A stretch of 57,411 bases of DNA from Blastopirellula retiformator (GCF_007859755.1 NZ_SJPF01000009.1:741-58151), one strand, 5' to 3'. Positions 9,152 to 18,464 are shown, counted from the stretch's first letter. Numbers and translations: made by a program. Notes: generated by a model not told the origin, from the letters alone.

Positions 9152-11065
9152 CTACTTCAGCTTCCCGCTGGGATAGGCCATTTTCAGACGCAAGCGAGCG
9201 GCAGCGCGATCGATTCCTTCTCGCGTTAGACGGTCGACTACCATCGGCTGAATGGCGTCTTTGTCTTCGGTCGTGACCAGGAAGAAGCAGTAGAGCATCT
9301 CGTCGTTGGTCCCTTCGCCCCACGTGACCCGCTCTGGCGGAGAGCTGGGGTTGGACGGGTTATCCTCGGAGTTGTCATAGGTGGCGTACGAGACAATCTT
9401 CGTTCCCTTGGGCAGCTCGAACGGCTCGGCATAGACGTACTCGTCTTGCCAATTGAAGTCCCACTGCGGCATGTGCAGCAGATCGCGGGTCGAACCATCC
9501 GGCAATTCGGCGACGACGTTCATCGTCTGTCCCAGCAAATGCATGTGCGGGATGATGCTGAGCATCGTGACGTCTTCGGTCAACGTGTAAGCGGCCCGCA
9601 GCTTGTAGTCGTTTTCGCCCGGCGGAATGTCATGCAGGAACGAGGAAGTCCAAAGCGCGAACGCCTCTTGCTTCGGCTTGTCGACAAAGTAGATGCCGAC
9701 CTTCGAGCGATCTTTCTCAACCTTGCCGCTGGGATGATAGTGGATCTGCATCACCAGGTCCGAGCCCTTGCCCAGCAAGCGTCCCAACCCTTCCGGCAGC
9801 TTGCGCGGCATCTTCCCCGGCGACCAGCCGCCGATGCTGCCGGTCGGTAAAAAGCCGGGTCCGCCAAAGGTGCCGTAGCCCGGCTCCGGCGTCTTTTCGT
9901 CGAGCTTACGAGCGGCGCCGTTCTTGTCCAGATAAAGCAGCGAGTGATGCACCACGCTGGCGGCGCCTGGCTTGAACTCGACGGTGGCGACGTATTTGTC
10001 TTCCGGAATGTCGATCGGGATGACGAAGTTCTGATAGAGATCGGGACCGTCGGCCGGCACTTCAAACTCGACCGGCATCTCGACAATCAGGTCAGGCTCG
10101 CCCAGGTACCATCCTTCGGGAAACTTCGGCAGCTCTGGCATCTCGGCCAGATCTCCCTTGGCGCGGTTCGTAGCGGCCCATTGTTTCAGTGTGGCGATCT
10201 GCTTGTCGGTCAGGGTTCGTTGGCCTTCAAACTCGCCGTGACGCTCGGCCACTTTCCACGGAGGCATCAGCCGCGAGTCGCAAACCCGCGCGATCTGCCG
10301 GGCCCGCTTAGCGGCGTCTTCGTAGGTGACCAGCGGAAACGGTCCCACTTCGCCTTCGCGATGACACTGCACGCAATTGGCGAACAGAATCGGCGCCACG
10401 TCGCGGGTATAGGTGATGTCGGCGACTTCGTCTTTCAGCGGCCCGTATGATTCGTAGTAGCAACCAATCGCGGCGACTTCGGCCGAGTTGACCGGCTGGC
10501 CCGCGACGACTGCCGCGACGGCCTCTTCCAGCGTGTTCTCGGTCGCTTCAGGACGCTTGCGGCCGATCTCGCGATACTTGTCATCGATGCGACCGCGGTA
10601 GACCAGTTGCCCTTCGCTATCGAGCACAAACGCCTCCGGCACGATCTTGGTGCCGAATCGCTGGCCCAGCTCTCCGTCGCGATCGACCAGAATCGGCAGA
10701 TCGATCGAGAACTCTTGGGCGAACTTGCGAATCTCAGCCGGCGAGTCGGTCACGTCGGCCCAAACCGCCTGCAGCGAAACGGGACTGTCCGGCGTGTTCC
10801 ACTTTTCATCCAATCGACCCAGCAGCGGAAAGTAGCTGCGAGAGATCGGGCACTCGCCGGTCACGAAAACGAAGACCCGAGCCTGTTTCTTTTTGGAAAT
10901 CGTCGCCAACGAATGAATCTGACCGGTCGCGTCGAGCAGCGAGATATTTTCGGCCAGCGGCTTCGTCGGCTTGGTCTCGTCCGCATACAAGCCTTGCCCA
11001 ACCAGGGCCAGCGAAAAGAGCGCCAGGGGGACGATGGCAATTCGGTCGGTACTCAAGATCTTCAC
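9152..11065 (-). CDS. Exported redoxin / c-type haem / copper type II monooxygenase-like fusion
   Basis: A 637-residue exported protein in three parts. After a signal peptide (1-28) comes a thioredoxin-fold redoxin domain (about 35-195) with a single Cys72 in GECPISRSYFP. Next is a one-haem cytochrome segment with CVQCH (231-235) and a possible distal Met267. The last part (about 325-625) resembles peptidylglycine monooxygenase. His373-His374 (VVHH) and His442 (QIHYH) match the CuH ligands. His507/His509 (PHMH) and Met590 (NDEM) match the CuM ligands. The domain order suggests electrons pass from haem or thiol to copper, but the substrate is unknown. The combination is known in planctomycetes and some other bacteria. 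Confidence 0.88.
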   Translation of the reverse strand: MKILSTDRIAIVPLALFSLALVGQGLYADETKPTKPLAENISLLDATGQIHSLATISKKKQARVFVFVTGECPISRSYFPLLGRLDEKWNTPDSPVSLQAVWADVTDSPAEIRKFAQEFSIDLPILVDRDGELGQRFGTKIVPEAFVLDSEGQLVYRGRIDDKYREIGRKRPEATENTLEEAVAAVVAGQPVNSAEVAAIGCYYESYGPLKDEVADITYTRDVAPILFANCVQCHREGEVGPFPLVTYEDAAKRARQIARVCDSRLMPPWKVAERHGEFEGQRTLTDKQIATLKQWAATNRAKGDLAEMPELPKFPEGWYLGEPDLIVEMPVEFEVPADGPDLYQNFVIPIDIPEDKYVATVEFKPGAASVVHHSLLYLDKNGAARKLDEKTPEPGYGTFGGPGFLPTGSIGGWSPGKMPRKLPEGLGRLLGKGSDLVMQIHYHPSGKVEKDRSKVGIYFVDKPKQEAFALWTSSFLHDIPPGENDYKLRAAYTLTEDVTMLSIIPHMHLLGQTMNVVAELPDGSTRDLLHMPQWDFNWQDEYVYAEPFELPKGTKIVSYATYDNSEDNPSNPSSPPERVTWGEGTNDEMLYCFFLVTTEDKDAIQPMVVDRLTREGIDRAAARLRLKMAYPSGKLK

Positions 11066-11286
11066 TCCCTTATGCGACTGGCGAAACCTGCAATCAGCAC
11101 CAGCAGGCTTGATCCTCTAGCGTTCACTATAGACTTACCCAGGCCCAGAGGGCAAAGGTTGCATCGCGCGGCGATTTTCCAGCAGATTGTCGCATTATAC
11201 CGCGACCGCCATAACATGCGGAAAAGAGGGAGCGCCGACCTATGGACTTTCACGCCCGACGACGCCGCAAGCGGGGCAAGAAACGG

Positions 11287-11318
11287 AAGCGGCGCCCGCA
11301 TTTGGCTAGGCGCCGCTT
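11287..11318 (-). terminator. Terminator after ndk
   Basis: A 10 bp stem, AAGCGGCGCC with GGCGCCGCTT, has a 12 nt loop. It lies 29 nt past the ndk stop. The T run that follows on the minus strand is short and interrupted. Confidence 0.6.
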
Positions 11319-11346
11319 TGTCATTCAATGGTTGGCGGTGACGCGA

Positions 11347-11805
11347 TTACTCGTCGTCAGCACGCATCCACGGGGTCAGGCTCAGCGTGCAGTCGCACAG
11401 TTCCGCCTCGGTGAAGTAGAGGGCGATCTCGCGAGCGGCGGCTTCGGCGCCATCGGAGGCATGCACCAGATTCATCTGGCGGCTGCTGCTGAAGTCGCCA
11501 CGGATCGTGCCGGGGGCCGCTTTCAGACCGCTGGTGGCGCCCAGCATTTCGCGGACCACGCCAATCGCTTCCAGGCCTTCCAGTACCATCGCCACGACCG
11601 GCGAAGCGGTGATGAACGATTCCAGGCCCGGGTAGAACGGCTTGGAGACATGTTCGGCGTAGTGTTGTTTCGCCAGATCGGGGGTGATCTGCATCAGTTT
11701 CATCCCGACGATGTTCAGCCCTTTGTCTTCAAAGCGGCTGATGATCCGGCCGATCAGGCGGCGCTGGACGCAGTCAGGTTTCAGGAGAATAAGCGAGCGT
11801 TCCAT
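11347..11805 (-). CDS. ndk: Nucleoside diphosphate kinase
   Basis: Transfers the gamma phosphate between nucleoside triphosphates and diphosphates through a phospho-histidine. The 152-residue length and start ERSLILLKPDCVQR are typical. The active-site His is 115, in NLVHASDG, where most homologues have NxxHGSDS; the Gly-to-Ala and final Ser-to-Gly changes are mild. It has its own downstream hairpin. It lies downstream of phoB on the same strand but behind the phoB terminator, so it is probably a separate unit. Confidence 0.95.
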   Translation of the reverse strand: MERSLILLKPDCVQRRLIGRIISRFEDKGLNIVGMKLMQITPDLAKQHYAEHVSKPFYPGLESFITASPVVAMVLEGLEAIGVVREMLGATSGLKAAPGTIRGDFSSSRQMNLVHASDGAEAAAREIALYFTEAELCDCTLSLTPWMRADDE

Positions 11806-11899
11806 ATCTGTATTATCTCAAAAGGGTTTGGCTAAACCGGGCGATTTTAGAAAATCCTCGCCATCCGCTCAACCGCCAAACCCCAGCCAGAGGAAAGAA

Positions 11900-11928
11900 A
11901 ATAGGCCAGCTGTGCGGGCTGGCCTATT
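11900..11928 (-). terminator. Intrinsic terminator after phoB
   Basis: An 11 bp perfect stem, AATAGGCCAGC with GCTGGCCTATT, has a 7 nt loop. On the minus strand it is followed by a TTTCTTT tract. It lies about 20 nt past the phoB stop. Confidence 0.8.
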
Positions 11929-11949
11929 GACATTTTTCAGCAAATTTCG

Positions 11950-12699
11950 TTAGTTCTGGCCGGCATGGTCGAAGTCGGCCTCTTCGCCCGCTTCGGTAAC
12001 GGCGCCCGGGTCGCGGAAGCGATAGCCGACGCCGCGAACCGTTTCGATCAGTTCCGCTTCGTCCGCCATCTTGCGACGCAACGCGCGGATATGGACGTCG
12101 ATCGTCCGCTCCATCACCACGGTGTCTTCGCCCAAGGCGGCGTCGATCAGCTCCGAGCGTTCAAAGACGCGGCCCGGCTGGCGGGTCAACGTTTCGAGCA
12201 GGCGGAACTCGCTGCGGGTCAGTTGTAGCGGGCGACCGCTGGCGGTGGCGCGATGACGGCGACGATCGATCGTGATCCCCTGGCTGGCGATCACGTCGTC
12301 GTGCGAGTTGTCCGAGCCCCGTTTGCGGCGAACCAGCGCCTTGATCCGCTCGAGCAGCACCTTCACGCTGAACGGCTTGGTGACGTAGTCGTCGGCGCCC
12401 AGCGAGAACCCGATCAGCTGATCCGACTCTTCCGACTTGGCGGTCAACATCAGGACCATCATGTCTTTGGTCGACGCGTCGGCACGCAGGCGGCGGCAGA
12501 CTTCGTGCCCGTCGATGACCGGCAACATCAGGTCGAGAATGACCAAATCAGGCGTCTTGATCTGGGCCTGGGTCAGTCCGTCTTGTCCATCGTAGGCCGA
12601 GATCACTTCGTATCCAGCTTGACGCACGTTGTACGCCAAAACGTCGGCGAGCGAGCGATCGTCTTCGACGATCAGAACCTTCAAACGGGCCATCGGCAA
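11950..12699 (-). CDS. phoB: PhoB-like response regulator (OmpR family)
   Basis: DNA-binding regulator of the phosphate-starvation response. The receiver domain (about 6-120) has the acidic pair EDD at 12-14, the phosphoacceptor Asp56 (LVILDLMLP), Thr at LMLTAKS and Lys at DDYVTKPF. A winged-helix domain (about 140-230) carries ERTIDVHIRALRRKM and ETVRGVGYRF. The 20-residue acidic tail is longer than usual. GAGGA lies 4 nt before the ATG. It lies directly after phoU and phoR on the same strand, which supports the Pho assignment over a generic OmpR regulator. Confidence 0.9.
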   Translation of the reverse strand: MPMARLKVLIVEDDRSLADVLAYNVRQAGYEVISAYDGQDGLTQAQIKTPDLVILDLMLPVIDGHEVCRRLRADASTKDMMVLMLTAKSEESDQLIGFSLGADDYVTKPFSVKVLLERIKALVRRKRGSDNSHDDVIASQGITIDRRRHRATASGRPLQLTRSEFRLLETLTRQPGRVFERSELIDAALGEDTVVMERTIDVHIRALRRKMADEAELIETVRGVGYRFRDPGAVTEAGEEADFDHAGQN

Positions 12700-12753
12700 T
12701 CAATCCTCAACGTTACGTTGCAATCAAAAAGGTTGTAGGGAACGGCAGTCGTC

Positions 12754-13419
12754 TTAACTCGGGAGGCCCGGCTGATGCCGGACGATTTCGCCTTCGACCA
12801 GGTAAATGACGTCCTCGGCGATATTGCTGGCATGATCGGCGATTCGCTCGATATGGCGACTGGCCGAGAAGCAGTGCAAGCCCGGCTCGATTTCGGCCGT
12901 GCAGGCCTTCATCCGATCTTGCAACTCATGAATGATTTCGCGATTGAGCGTGTCAACGTCGTCGTCGAGATGACGGACGTTCATCGCGGCTTGACTGTCG
13001 AGCTGAACGAAGGCGTCAAGCGCCCCGGCGACCATCTTCCGCGTGACGTCGACCATCCGCTCCATGCGGCGCGGGATCTCAAAGTTGGGATATTGGCCCA
13101 GGCACTTGGCTCGCTCGGCGATGTTGACCGTCAGGTCGCCAATCCGCTCCAGGTCGTTGTTCACTTTCATCACCGTTGCGATCCGACGCAGGTCGACGGC
13201 GACCGGTTGGTGAAGGGCCAGCATCTTCAGGCACTCTTCTTCGATCAGCACTTCTTTCTGGTCGGTCAGCTCGTCAGCGGCGATCACCTCTTCAGCCAAC
13301 GGAAAGCTCCGCTCGAAGAGCGACTGAATCGACTTCTCGATCATCTCTTCCACCAAGCCAGACAACGACAGAATCTCTCGGTGAAGAGAATCGAGGTCGC
13401 GTTGCAAGTGGCGGCTCAT
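12754..13419 (-). CDS. phoU: Phosphate signalling protein PhoU
   Basis: Negative modulator of PhoR signalling, linking it to the phosphate transporter. It is a two-repeat three-helix-bundle protein of 221 residues. Each repeat carries the metal-binding E/DxxxD-type motif, VNNDLERIGDLTVNIAER in the first and SRHIERIADHASNIAEDV in the second. The ATG at 13419 (MSRHLQRDLDSLHREI) was chosen as the conserved family start; a GTG at 13455 in the same frame is less likely. It lies between phoR and phoB. No pst transporter genes are nearby. Confidence 0.92.
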   Translation of the reverse strand: MSRHLQRDLDSLHREILSLSGLVEEMIEKSIQSLFERSFPLAEEVIAADELTDQKEVLIEEECLKMLALHQPVAVDLRRIATVMKVNNDLERIGDLTVNIAERAKCLGQYPNFEIPRRMERMVDVTRKMVAGALDAFVQLDSQAAMNVRHLDDDVDTLNREIIHELQDRMKACTAEIEPGLHCFSASRHIERIADHASNIAEDVIYLVEGEIVRHQPGLPS

Positions 13420-13476
13420 TCGGGGCGTTTCCAACCGGGGGATCGGTGACTTCACCAGCGGCGAATGCTGCTGATG

Positions 13477-13514
13477 GGTTAAAAATTAACCACCGATCAT
13501 TAAGAATACATTAA
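13477..13514 (-). promoter_or_regulatory. Candidate Pho-box-like operator upstream of phoU
   Basis: In the 128 bp between phoR and phoU, ATTAA occurs at 13499-13503 and 13510-13514, an 11 bp (one helical turn) period. It is next to the palindrome GGTTAA-AAA-TTAACC at 13477-13491. TTAA-type direct repeats at 11 bp spacing resemble PhoB/PhoP boxes. Seen directly: the repeats. Inferred: binding by the PhoB encoded here. Confidence 0.4.
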
Positions 13515-13547
13515 CTCCAGGTGAGCGAGATCGTTAATTTGTAAAAC

Positions 13548-15323
13548 TCATCCCCGGGGAAGCCGCACCGTAAAGGTGCTCCCCTCCCCTACCTGACTTT
13601 GCACGGTCACCTCTCCCCCCATCGCCTGGGCGGTATGCTTGACGATCGACAGCCCCAGGCCCGTCCCGCCCATCTCTCGTGAGCGGGCCTTGTCGACCCG
13701 GTAAAACCGCTCAAAGATCCGCTCCAGCGACGCCTGCGGGATGCCGATACCGGTGTCTTTGACGGTGATCGCCACGTGCGAGCCCTCTTCGCCCCACGCC
13801 ACGTCGACCGAGCCTCCCTCGATCGTGTACTTCACCGCATTGTCGATCAGGTTGCTCAAGATCGTCCGCACCCCTTCCTCGTCGCCCATCACCGAGATCT
13901 CCGCTTCCGGCGGATGAATCCGCAGGGCGATCTTGCGCGTTGCCGCTGACCCCCGCGCCGTCTGCAGAATCTTGTCGATGACGCCGGCGATCGACACATC
14001 GGTAATGTCGAACGCCTCTTCCCGCGACTCAATCCGGGCTAGATGCAGCATGTCATGAATCAGGTCATTCAGCCGTACCGACGACTGCATGATCTGCTCC
14101 AGGAAGTTATCCCGAATCGCGAGATCCTCGACCGCCCCCATCTGCAGCGTTTCGGTGCAGGCCTGCACCACGGCCAACGGCGTCTTCAGTTCGTGCGAGA
14201 CGCTGCTGACGAACTCCCGCCGCATGCTCTCTAGCCGCCGCAATTCGGTCACGTCATGCAGCACCATCACGACGCCGGGGCATGGTTCGCCCGGCAAGCG
14301 GTTGGCGTGCAGACTCAGCGTCCGCCTGGGCGTGGTCGACACATCAAACTCGTGATGGTACGGCTCTTCGCTTTCGATCGCGGCGCGAAATGAATCGTCG
14401 AGCGAGCGATTCCGCGTCAGCTCGAGCAGCGGTCGCCCCACCACGTCGTCGGGCCGAATGGCGAGCAGCCGCCGCACCGCGCCGTTGGCCAACAGCACCC
14501 GCTGCTGTTCATCGACCGCGATCACTCCTTCAACCATGCTGCCAAGCACCGTCTTCAAACGATTCGACTCGGCCGTCAACTGATCGACCCGCAACTCGAT
14601 TGCCGCCTGCATCCGCGTAAACTGCCGGGCGGTTTCTCCCAGCTCGTCTTCGGCGGCGGCCCAGACGTGCCCGGTATAGTCCCCCTTCTCGACGCCGGCA
14701 CAGGCTCGCGTCAGTTGCTGCACCGGCGCGACGACCCGCTCTTCAAACCGGCGAGCGATAAAATAGGCGCCGATTAAGATCACCAGCCCCAGTGCAATCG
14801 AGCCGACCACCAAGTGGTACGAAGCGTACAAGCCTCCGGCGTCAATGTCCTGGCCGGCCCGCACAAACCCGACCCGCTCGCCATTCACCTCCAACGGCAG
14901 CACGATAAAGTGAAACGGCTCTCCCGGCAGTTGTGGGTCGCTCGACGCCTGGCCGACGCCGGTCTCTTCGGCCTGCTGAAACTCTGGCAGTCGCAAGACG
15001 TTTTCCATCCGCGCCGCTTCTTGCCGTGAGTCGATCAAGACGTTGCCGTCCTCGCTGGCGACGGTGATATATAATCCCGATTCACCCGCTTGCTGCTGCA
15101 CCAGCTTGGCCAGCTTCGGCGAGTCGGGCGGTAGGTCGATCGTCTCCAACTCGCGACGAAACAGCCGCGCCGCCATCTGCAGCGATTCGAGTTGACGCTG
15201 ACGCGAATGCTCCATGCCGTCGAGCAAGAACAGCGCGATCGCCCCGGTCGTAAACAGGAAGATGATCAGCCCAAGCCAAAAGAACAGGGCCCAGCCGATT
15301 CGAGATTGAAGCATTCCTGCCAA
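13548..15323 (-). CDS. phoR: PhoR-like sensor histidine kinase
   Basis: Membrane sensor kinase partner of the adjacent PhoB. TM1 is at about 10-34, followed by a periplasmic domain of about 130 residues and TM2 at about 167-190. HAMP (about 190-245) and PAS (about 255-360) domains follow. HisKA has the phosphoacceptor His377 in SSVSHELKTPL. The HATPase domain has NLIDNAVKYT, DTGIGIP and GGTGLGLSIVKH. Unlike short E. coli PhoR, it has a full periplasmic domain, as in Gram-positive PhoR. First gene of the phoR-phoU-phoB string. Confidence 0.9.
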   Translation of the reverse strand: MAGMLQSRIGWALFFWLGLIIFLFTTGAIALFLLDGMEHSRQRQLESLQMAARLFRRELETIDLPPDSPKLAKLVQQQAGESGLYITVASEDGNVLIDSRQEAARMENVLRLPEFQQAEETGVGQASSDPQLPGEPFHFIVLPLEVNGERVGFVRAGQDIDAGGLYASYHLVVGSIALGLVILIGAYFIARRFEERVVAPVQQLTRACAGVEKGDYTGHVWAAAEDELGETARQFTRMQAAIELRVDQLTAESNRLKTVLGSMVEGVIAVDEQQRVLLANGAVRRLLAIRPDDVVGRPLLELTRNRSLDDSFRAAIESEEPYHHEFDVSTTPRRTLSLHANRLPGEPCPGVVMVLHDVTELRRLESMRREFVSSVSHELKTPLAVVQACTETLQMGAVEDLAIRDNFLEQIMQSSVRLNDLIHDMLHLARIESREEAFDITDVSIAGVIDKILQTARGSAATRKIALRIHPPEAEISVMGDEEGVRTILSNLIDNAVKYTIEGGSVDVAWGEEGSHVAITVKDTGIGIPQASLERIFERFYRVDKARSREMGGTGLGLSIVKHTAQAMGGEVTVQSQVGEGSTFTVRLPRG

Positions 15324-15460
15324 GGCCTTCGTGCGTCAGGGAAACAGGGATACGCGACCGACAGGAGATCGCCCCACCAGCCAAGCGTAATCTCGTAAGC
15401 TAGTCGCATCCGGCGAAATTGAGAAGTCTCTTCATCGTAACTTCTTGCCAGCGATGACGT

Positions 15461-15499
15461 AAAAAAGGGGCGCGTCCCGATAGGAACGGCCCCTTTTTT
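15461..15499 (-). terminator. Intrinsic terminator after the Tat oxidoreductase gene
   Basis: Stem AAAAAAGGGGC with GCCCCTTTTTT (11 bp) and a 17 nt loop ends in a T6 run. It lies 31 nt past the stop of the minus-strand gene ending at 15530. Confidence 0.85.
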
Positions 15500-15529
15500 C
15501 GATGTTTACTGGTTGCGGCTGACGCCGAA

Positions 15530-16915
15530 CTAGACCTTGACCGTCTTGCCCGGAATCGGGGTCGGGTACGGCGAACCGTCGACGCGGGTCGGCTTGCCGT
15601 CGGCGTTCGGCTGAACCGGAGCTTCGTTCTCTAGCGCCGTCAGCTTGTCGACGTCGGCCAGCGACTCTTGCGAGTTGAACGCTTCGTCCCAGCTCAGGTT
15701 CTTGCCGCTGTAGGTCGCCATCCGGCCGAAGATCGCGGTCATGGTGCTCATGGCGCCATATTCGCCTTCGTTCGGAATTTCGCCGCGACGCAGCGCCGCA
15801 AACAGGTCGTGGTGCTCTTCCTGGTGGCCGTTGCCGCCGCCGTTGCCATATGCCCAGGCGACTTCGCCGTTCGGCTTATAGATCTTGGCGCCGCTGATGT
15901 CGGCGTAGCCCTTGGTGCCGTGAGCATGTTCCGAGACGCTGCTCCAGACGTTCTTCTGGTGACGGCAGCAGCTCATCATCTTCGTCGCGTTACCTTGATC
16001 GCCGTAGGTGAACTCGATCATGTGGTGGTCGAAGATCTGACCGCTGTCTTTGCCAACGCGAACTTCGCGTCCGCCCATGCCTTCGGCCATCGTCGGATAG
16101 CCTTGCATCAACCAGTTGATCACGTCCAGGTTGTGGATGTGCTGCTCGACGATATGATCTCCGCAGAGCCAGTTGAAGTAGTACCAGTTGCGCATCTGGT
16201 ATTCCAACTCGGTTTGCTTCGAGTCGCGAGCGTTCATCCAGACGCCGCCGCTGTTCCAGTAAGCCCGGGCGAAAATGATGTCGCCGATCGCGCCGTCATG
16301 CAAACGCTTGATCGTTTCGACATAACGCGGCTCATGGTGACGCTGCAGACCGACGGCGACCGCCAAGTTCTTCTGCTTGGCGACTTCGTTGGCGGCCAAC
16401 ACGCGGCGAATGCCCGGGGCGTCGGTCGCGACCGGCTTTTCCATGAAGACGTGCTTGTCGGCGTTGACGGCCGCTTCAAAGTGCAGCGGGCGGAAGCCGG
16501 GCGGAGTCGCCAGGATCACCAGGTCGATGTCTTGCTCGAGCACCTTCTTATAGGCGTCGAAACCGACGAACTGACGATCTTGCGGAACGTCGACCTTGTC
16601 GGCGTGACGCGACGTGACGCCGCGCAAGCACGATTGCAGACGATTGCCAAACGCATCGCCCATCGCGACCAGCTTGGTCGGGCCTTCGGTATTCATCGCC
16701 TGCGTCGCAGCGCCGGTACCGCGACCGCCGCAACCAACCAGACCGATTTTGATCACGTCGCTACCGAATACATGAGCGGCACGGGCCATCGGCAATGAAC
16801 CTGCCATAGCGCCCCCGGCGATCAACAACGAGGAGCCGGTCTTAATAAAATTGCGCCGCGACGTCGAAGCGTCGTTGTTTTGTTCGGCGGGTGTGGCGTT
16901 CGACTCTTGTGACAT
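15530..16915 (-). CDS. Tat-exported Gfo/Idh/MocA-family oxidoreductase
   Basis: A 461-residue NAD(P)-dependent sugar or inositol-type oxidoreductase sent out by the Tat pathway. The twin-arginine motif TSRRNFIKTG has the Arg pair at 20-21, followed by a hydrophobic stretch ending AARA. The Rossmann fold starts at IKIGLVGCGGRGTGA, and the family EKP motif (FMEKPVATD) provides the catalytic Lys region. The C-terminal alpha/beta domain contains GDHIVEQHIHNLD. Planctomycetes carry many such Tat-exported members, generally of unknown substrate. The ATG at 16915 gives a normal Tat leader; the frame reaches 16993. Confidence 0.9.
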   Translation of the reverse strand: MSQESNATPAEQNNDASTSRRNFIKTGSSLLIAGGAMAGSLPMARAAHVFGSDVIKIGLVGCGGRGTGAATQAMNTEGPTKLVAMGDAFGNRLQSCLRGVTSRHADKVDVPQDRQFVGFDAYKKVLEQDIDLVILATPPGFRPLHFEAAVNADKHVFMEKPVATDAPGIRRVLAANEVAKQKNLAVAVGLQRHHEPRYVETIKRLHDGAIGDIIFARAYWNSGGVWMNARDSKQTELEYQMRNWYYFNWLCGDHIVEQHIHNLDVINWLMQGYPTMAEGMGGREVRVGKDSGQIFDHHMIEFTYGDQGNATKMMSCCRHQKNVWSSVSEHAHGTKGYADISGAKIYKPNGEVAWAYGNGGGNGHQEEHHDLFAALRRGEIPNEGEYGAMSTMTAIFGRMATYSGKNLSWDEAFNSQESLADVDKLTALENEAPVQPNADGKPTRVDGSPYPTPIPGKTVKV

Positions 16916-16993
16916 GAGGCGGGTATCCTCCGGATCGTAGAGAAAGAAATGCAAGAGGTGAGCATCTTTGGGCAGGAGAGGGAACGTTCCCAA

Positions 16994-18250
16994 ACCTACA
17001 GCCTAAACTAGTTTCTGCGACACATCAATCAGTTGTTACGTAGAAAAGCTCTCCCTAATCCGTTTTTTGCGTAATTGAAAAGCCCCATTAAATCGCCCGA
17101 AACGCCCCAATCGTCCCCATCCCGCCCACGACAAACAAGCGAAGCCGGGAAACACACCGTTAGGGGTGAATGACGAACGTCTAATGCCGGAACGTCTAAG
17201 GAAACCTATCCCCCGCGTGCCACGGCTCTAGGAGCCGTGCTCCTCGCCCAGCATTGGGAAATAACCAACCTCGAATAAGGACAAACCCGCCCCGACTCGC
17301 GAAACGGGGTCTGATCTCGTTTTCGCCACCAAGCGCACCACCACGAACAACCACCACCACGAAAACGCGACCTGACCCCTTTTCGCGCGCACCGCCAAGA
17401 AGTGGACCACCCAATTCGTTTTTTTCAAACCCAGGGTGGCCCGTACGGCATCCCCGGGCGGGTCACGAACCGACAAGATGCCTCACCATTCGCGCCGACC
17501 CACCAACCAACGGACCACTGAGGCTGTGAGTTTATTCTCCGGCAGTGTGCGTCGAGATGCACCACCAACCTGCCGCATCGGCGCTTCCAACACTCGCGTG
17601 GTAACGCAAACGCCAACTCGATTGCGTTGCCACGCGAAGGTATCGCTAGGCGACACGGCAGGTTCTCGGTGCGTCCAGACGCACCCTATCCCTTGGGGCT
17701 GCGAACTGGACCGGACCGATTCATTTTTTTCAAACGTAGTGGACTGGACCGCACACTTTTTTTTCTGCCCGCCGGCATCGCCTTGCGGCGAAAATCGACG
17801 CAACTTGTTATCGCCACAAACTTTCCGTTCCGCCCGGCGATCACCGGCGAAAAACCTCGCCCGCCGTACCCGACTAAAGCAGCGCATACATTCCAACAAA
17901 CAACGCCCAAAAAACGTCGCCAAAGCAACAAGGCAACGAAGACCCAGCCGGTAAACAACCTGCAATTTGCAGGCGACTGATTCCGCTGCTCGGCTTACTT
18001 TCGCTCCACTCCTAGCTGAAGGAGCAAAGTCACCCAGCGGCAAGATCACTCCCCGTCTCCACGGGGTCGGTGAAAGGCAAATTCATGCAATTCACTCGTG
18101 GGAATTCACCCACGGCATGCCTGGACATATTTATACCAAAAATCGAGGCAATCGGGCAAGCACAAAAAGGGGAGCGGCGGCAATGACGAATGTCGAAGGA
18201 GGGAAGGACGAATCTGACTGGATAGCGGAATGTCGGGCGCCATGGCCAAG
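16994..18250. other. Gene-poor 1.25 kb stretch with internal sequence echoes
   Basis: No frame here has convincing coding character. Two segments near 17402-17430 and 17708-17737 share GGACC, then CCRATTCRTTTTTTTCAAAC, so they look like diverged duplicates. A CACGGCTC palindrome lies at 17221-17239. Short words of the type AATGACGAATGTC recur near 17170-17200 and 18183-18195. Small hairpins occur near 18051-18066 (CCCCGT/ACGGGG) and 18092-18110 (CGTGGG/CCCACG). The stretch ends at a family B hairpin element. It looks like decayed intergenic DNA, though a structured RNA cannot be excluded. Confidence 0.5.
17221..17239. repeat. Short palindrome CACGGCTC-N3-GAGCCGTG, copy 2
   Basis: The same 8 bp stem as at 7704-7722, with loop TAG. 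It lies in the gene-poor stretch, not near a gene end. Confidence 0.6.
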
Positions 18251-18400
18251 CAGTCCGTTGATTTTCTCGACGGACTGCGTGATCGCATGGATGCGATCCC
18301 AAAATAGCGACGTAAGTCGTTATTTTGCGAGCCGCGAAGAGCTACGCTCTGAGCCTGGCGAGGTTGGAAAATGCCACGATGGCATTTTTCAACAGGCAGT
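18251..18400 (+). repeat. Family B hairpin element, copy B1
   Basis: A 150 bp element of five successive hairpins. They are CAGTCCGT/ACGGACTG; GATCGCAT/ATGCGATC; AAAATAxCGAC/GTCGxTATTTT; AGAGC/GCTCT; and AAAATGCCA/TGGCATTTT. It ends GGCAGT, followed by TAA. The left flank AAG does not match, so any target duplication has decayed. It lies 64 bp from the degenerate ISAs1 copy. Confidence 0.9.
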
Positions 18401-18464
18401 TAATCAAGCAAGTTTCGGATTGGTAGTCGCAAGTCCTTTTAACCGGTGTGAATGAAATGTCGGC

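Noticed and set aside
17483-18049. 188-codon minus-strand frame in the gene-poor stretch
   Set aside because: Composition is low-complexity with many Arg/Ser/Val, no domain, no ribosome site, and several overlapping frames of similar length, which is expected in GC-rich non-coding DNA.
18251-18400. CRISPR or other array from repeated hairpins
   Set aside because: Family B copies are dispersed many kilobases apart, with no regular spacers and no cas genes.
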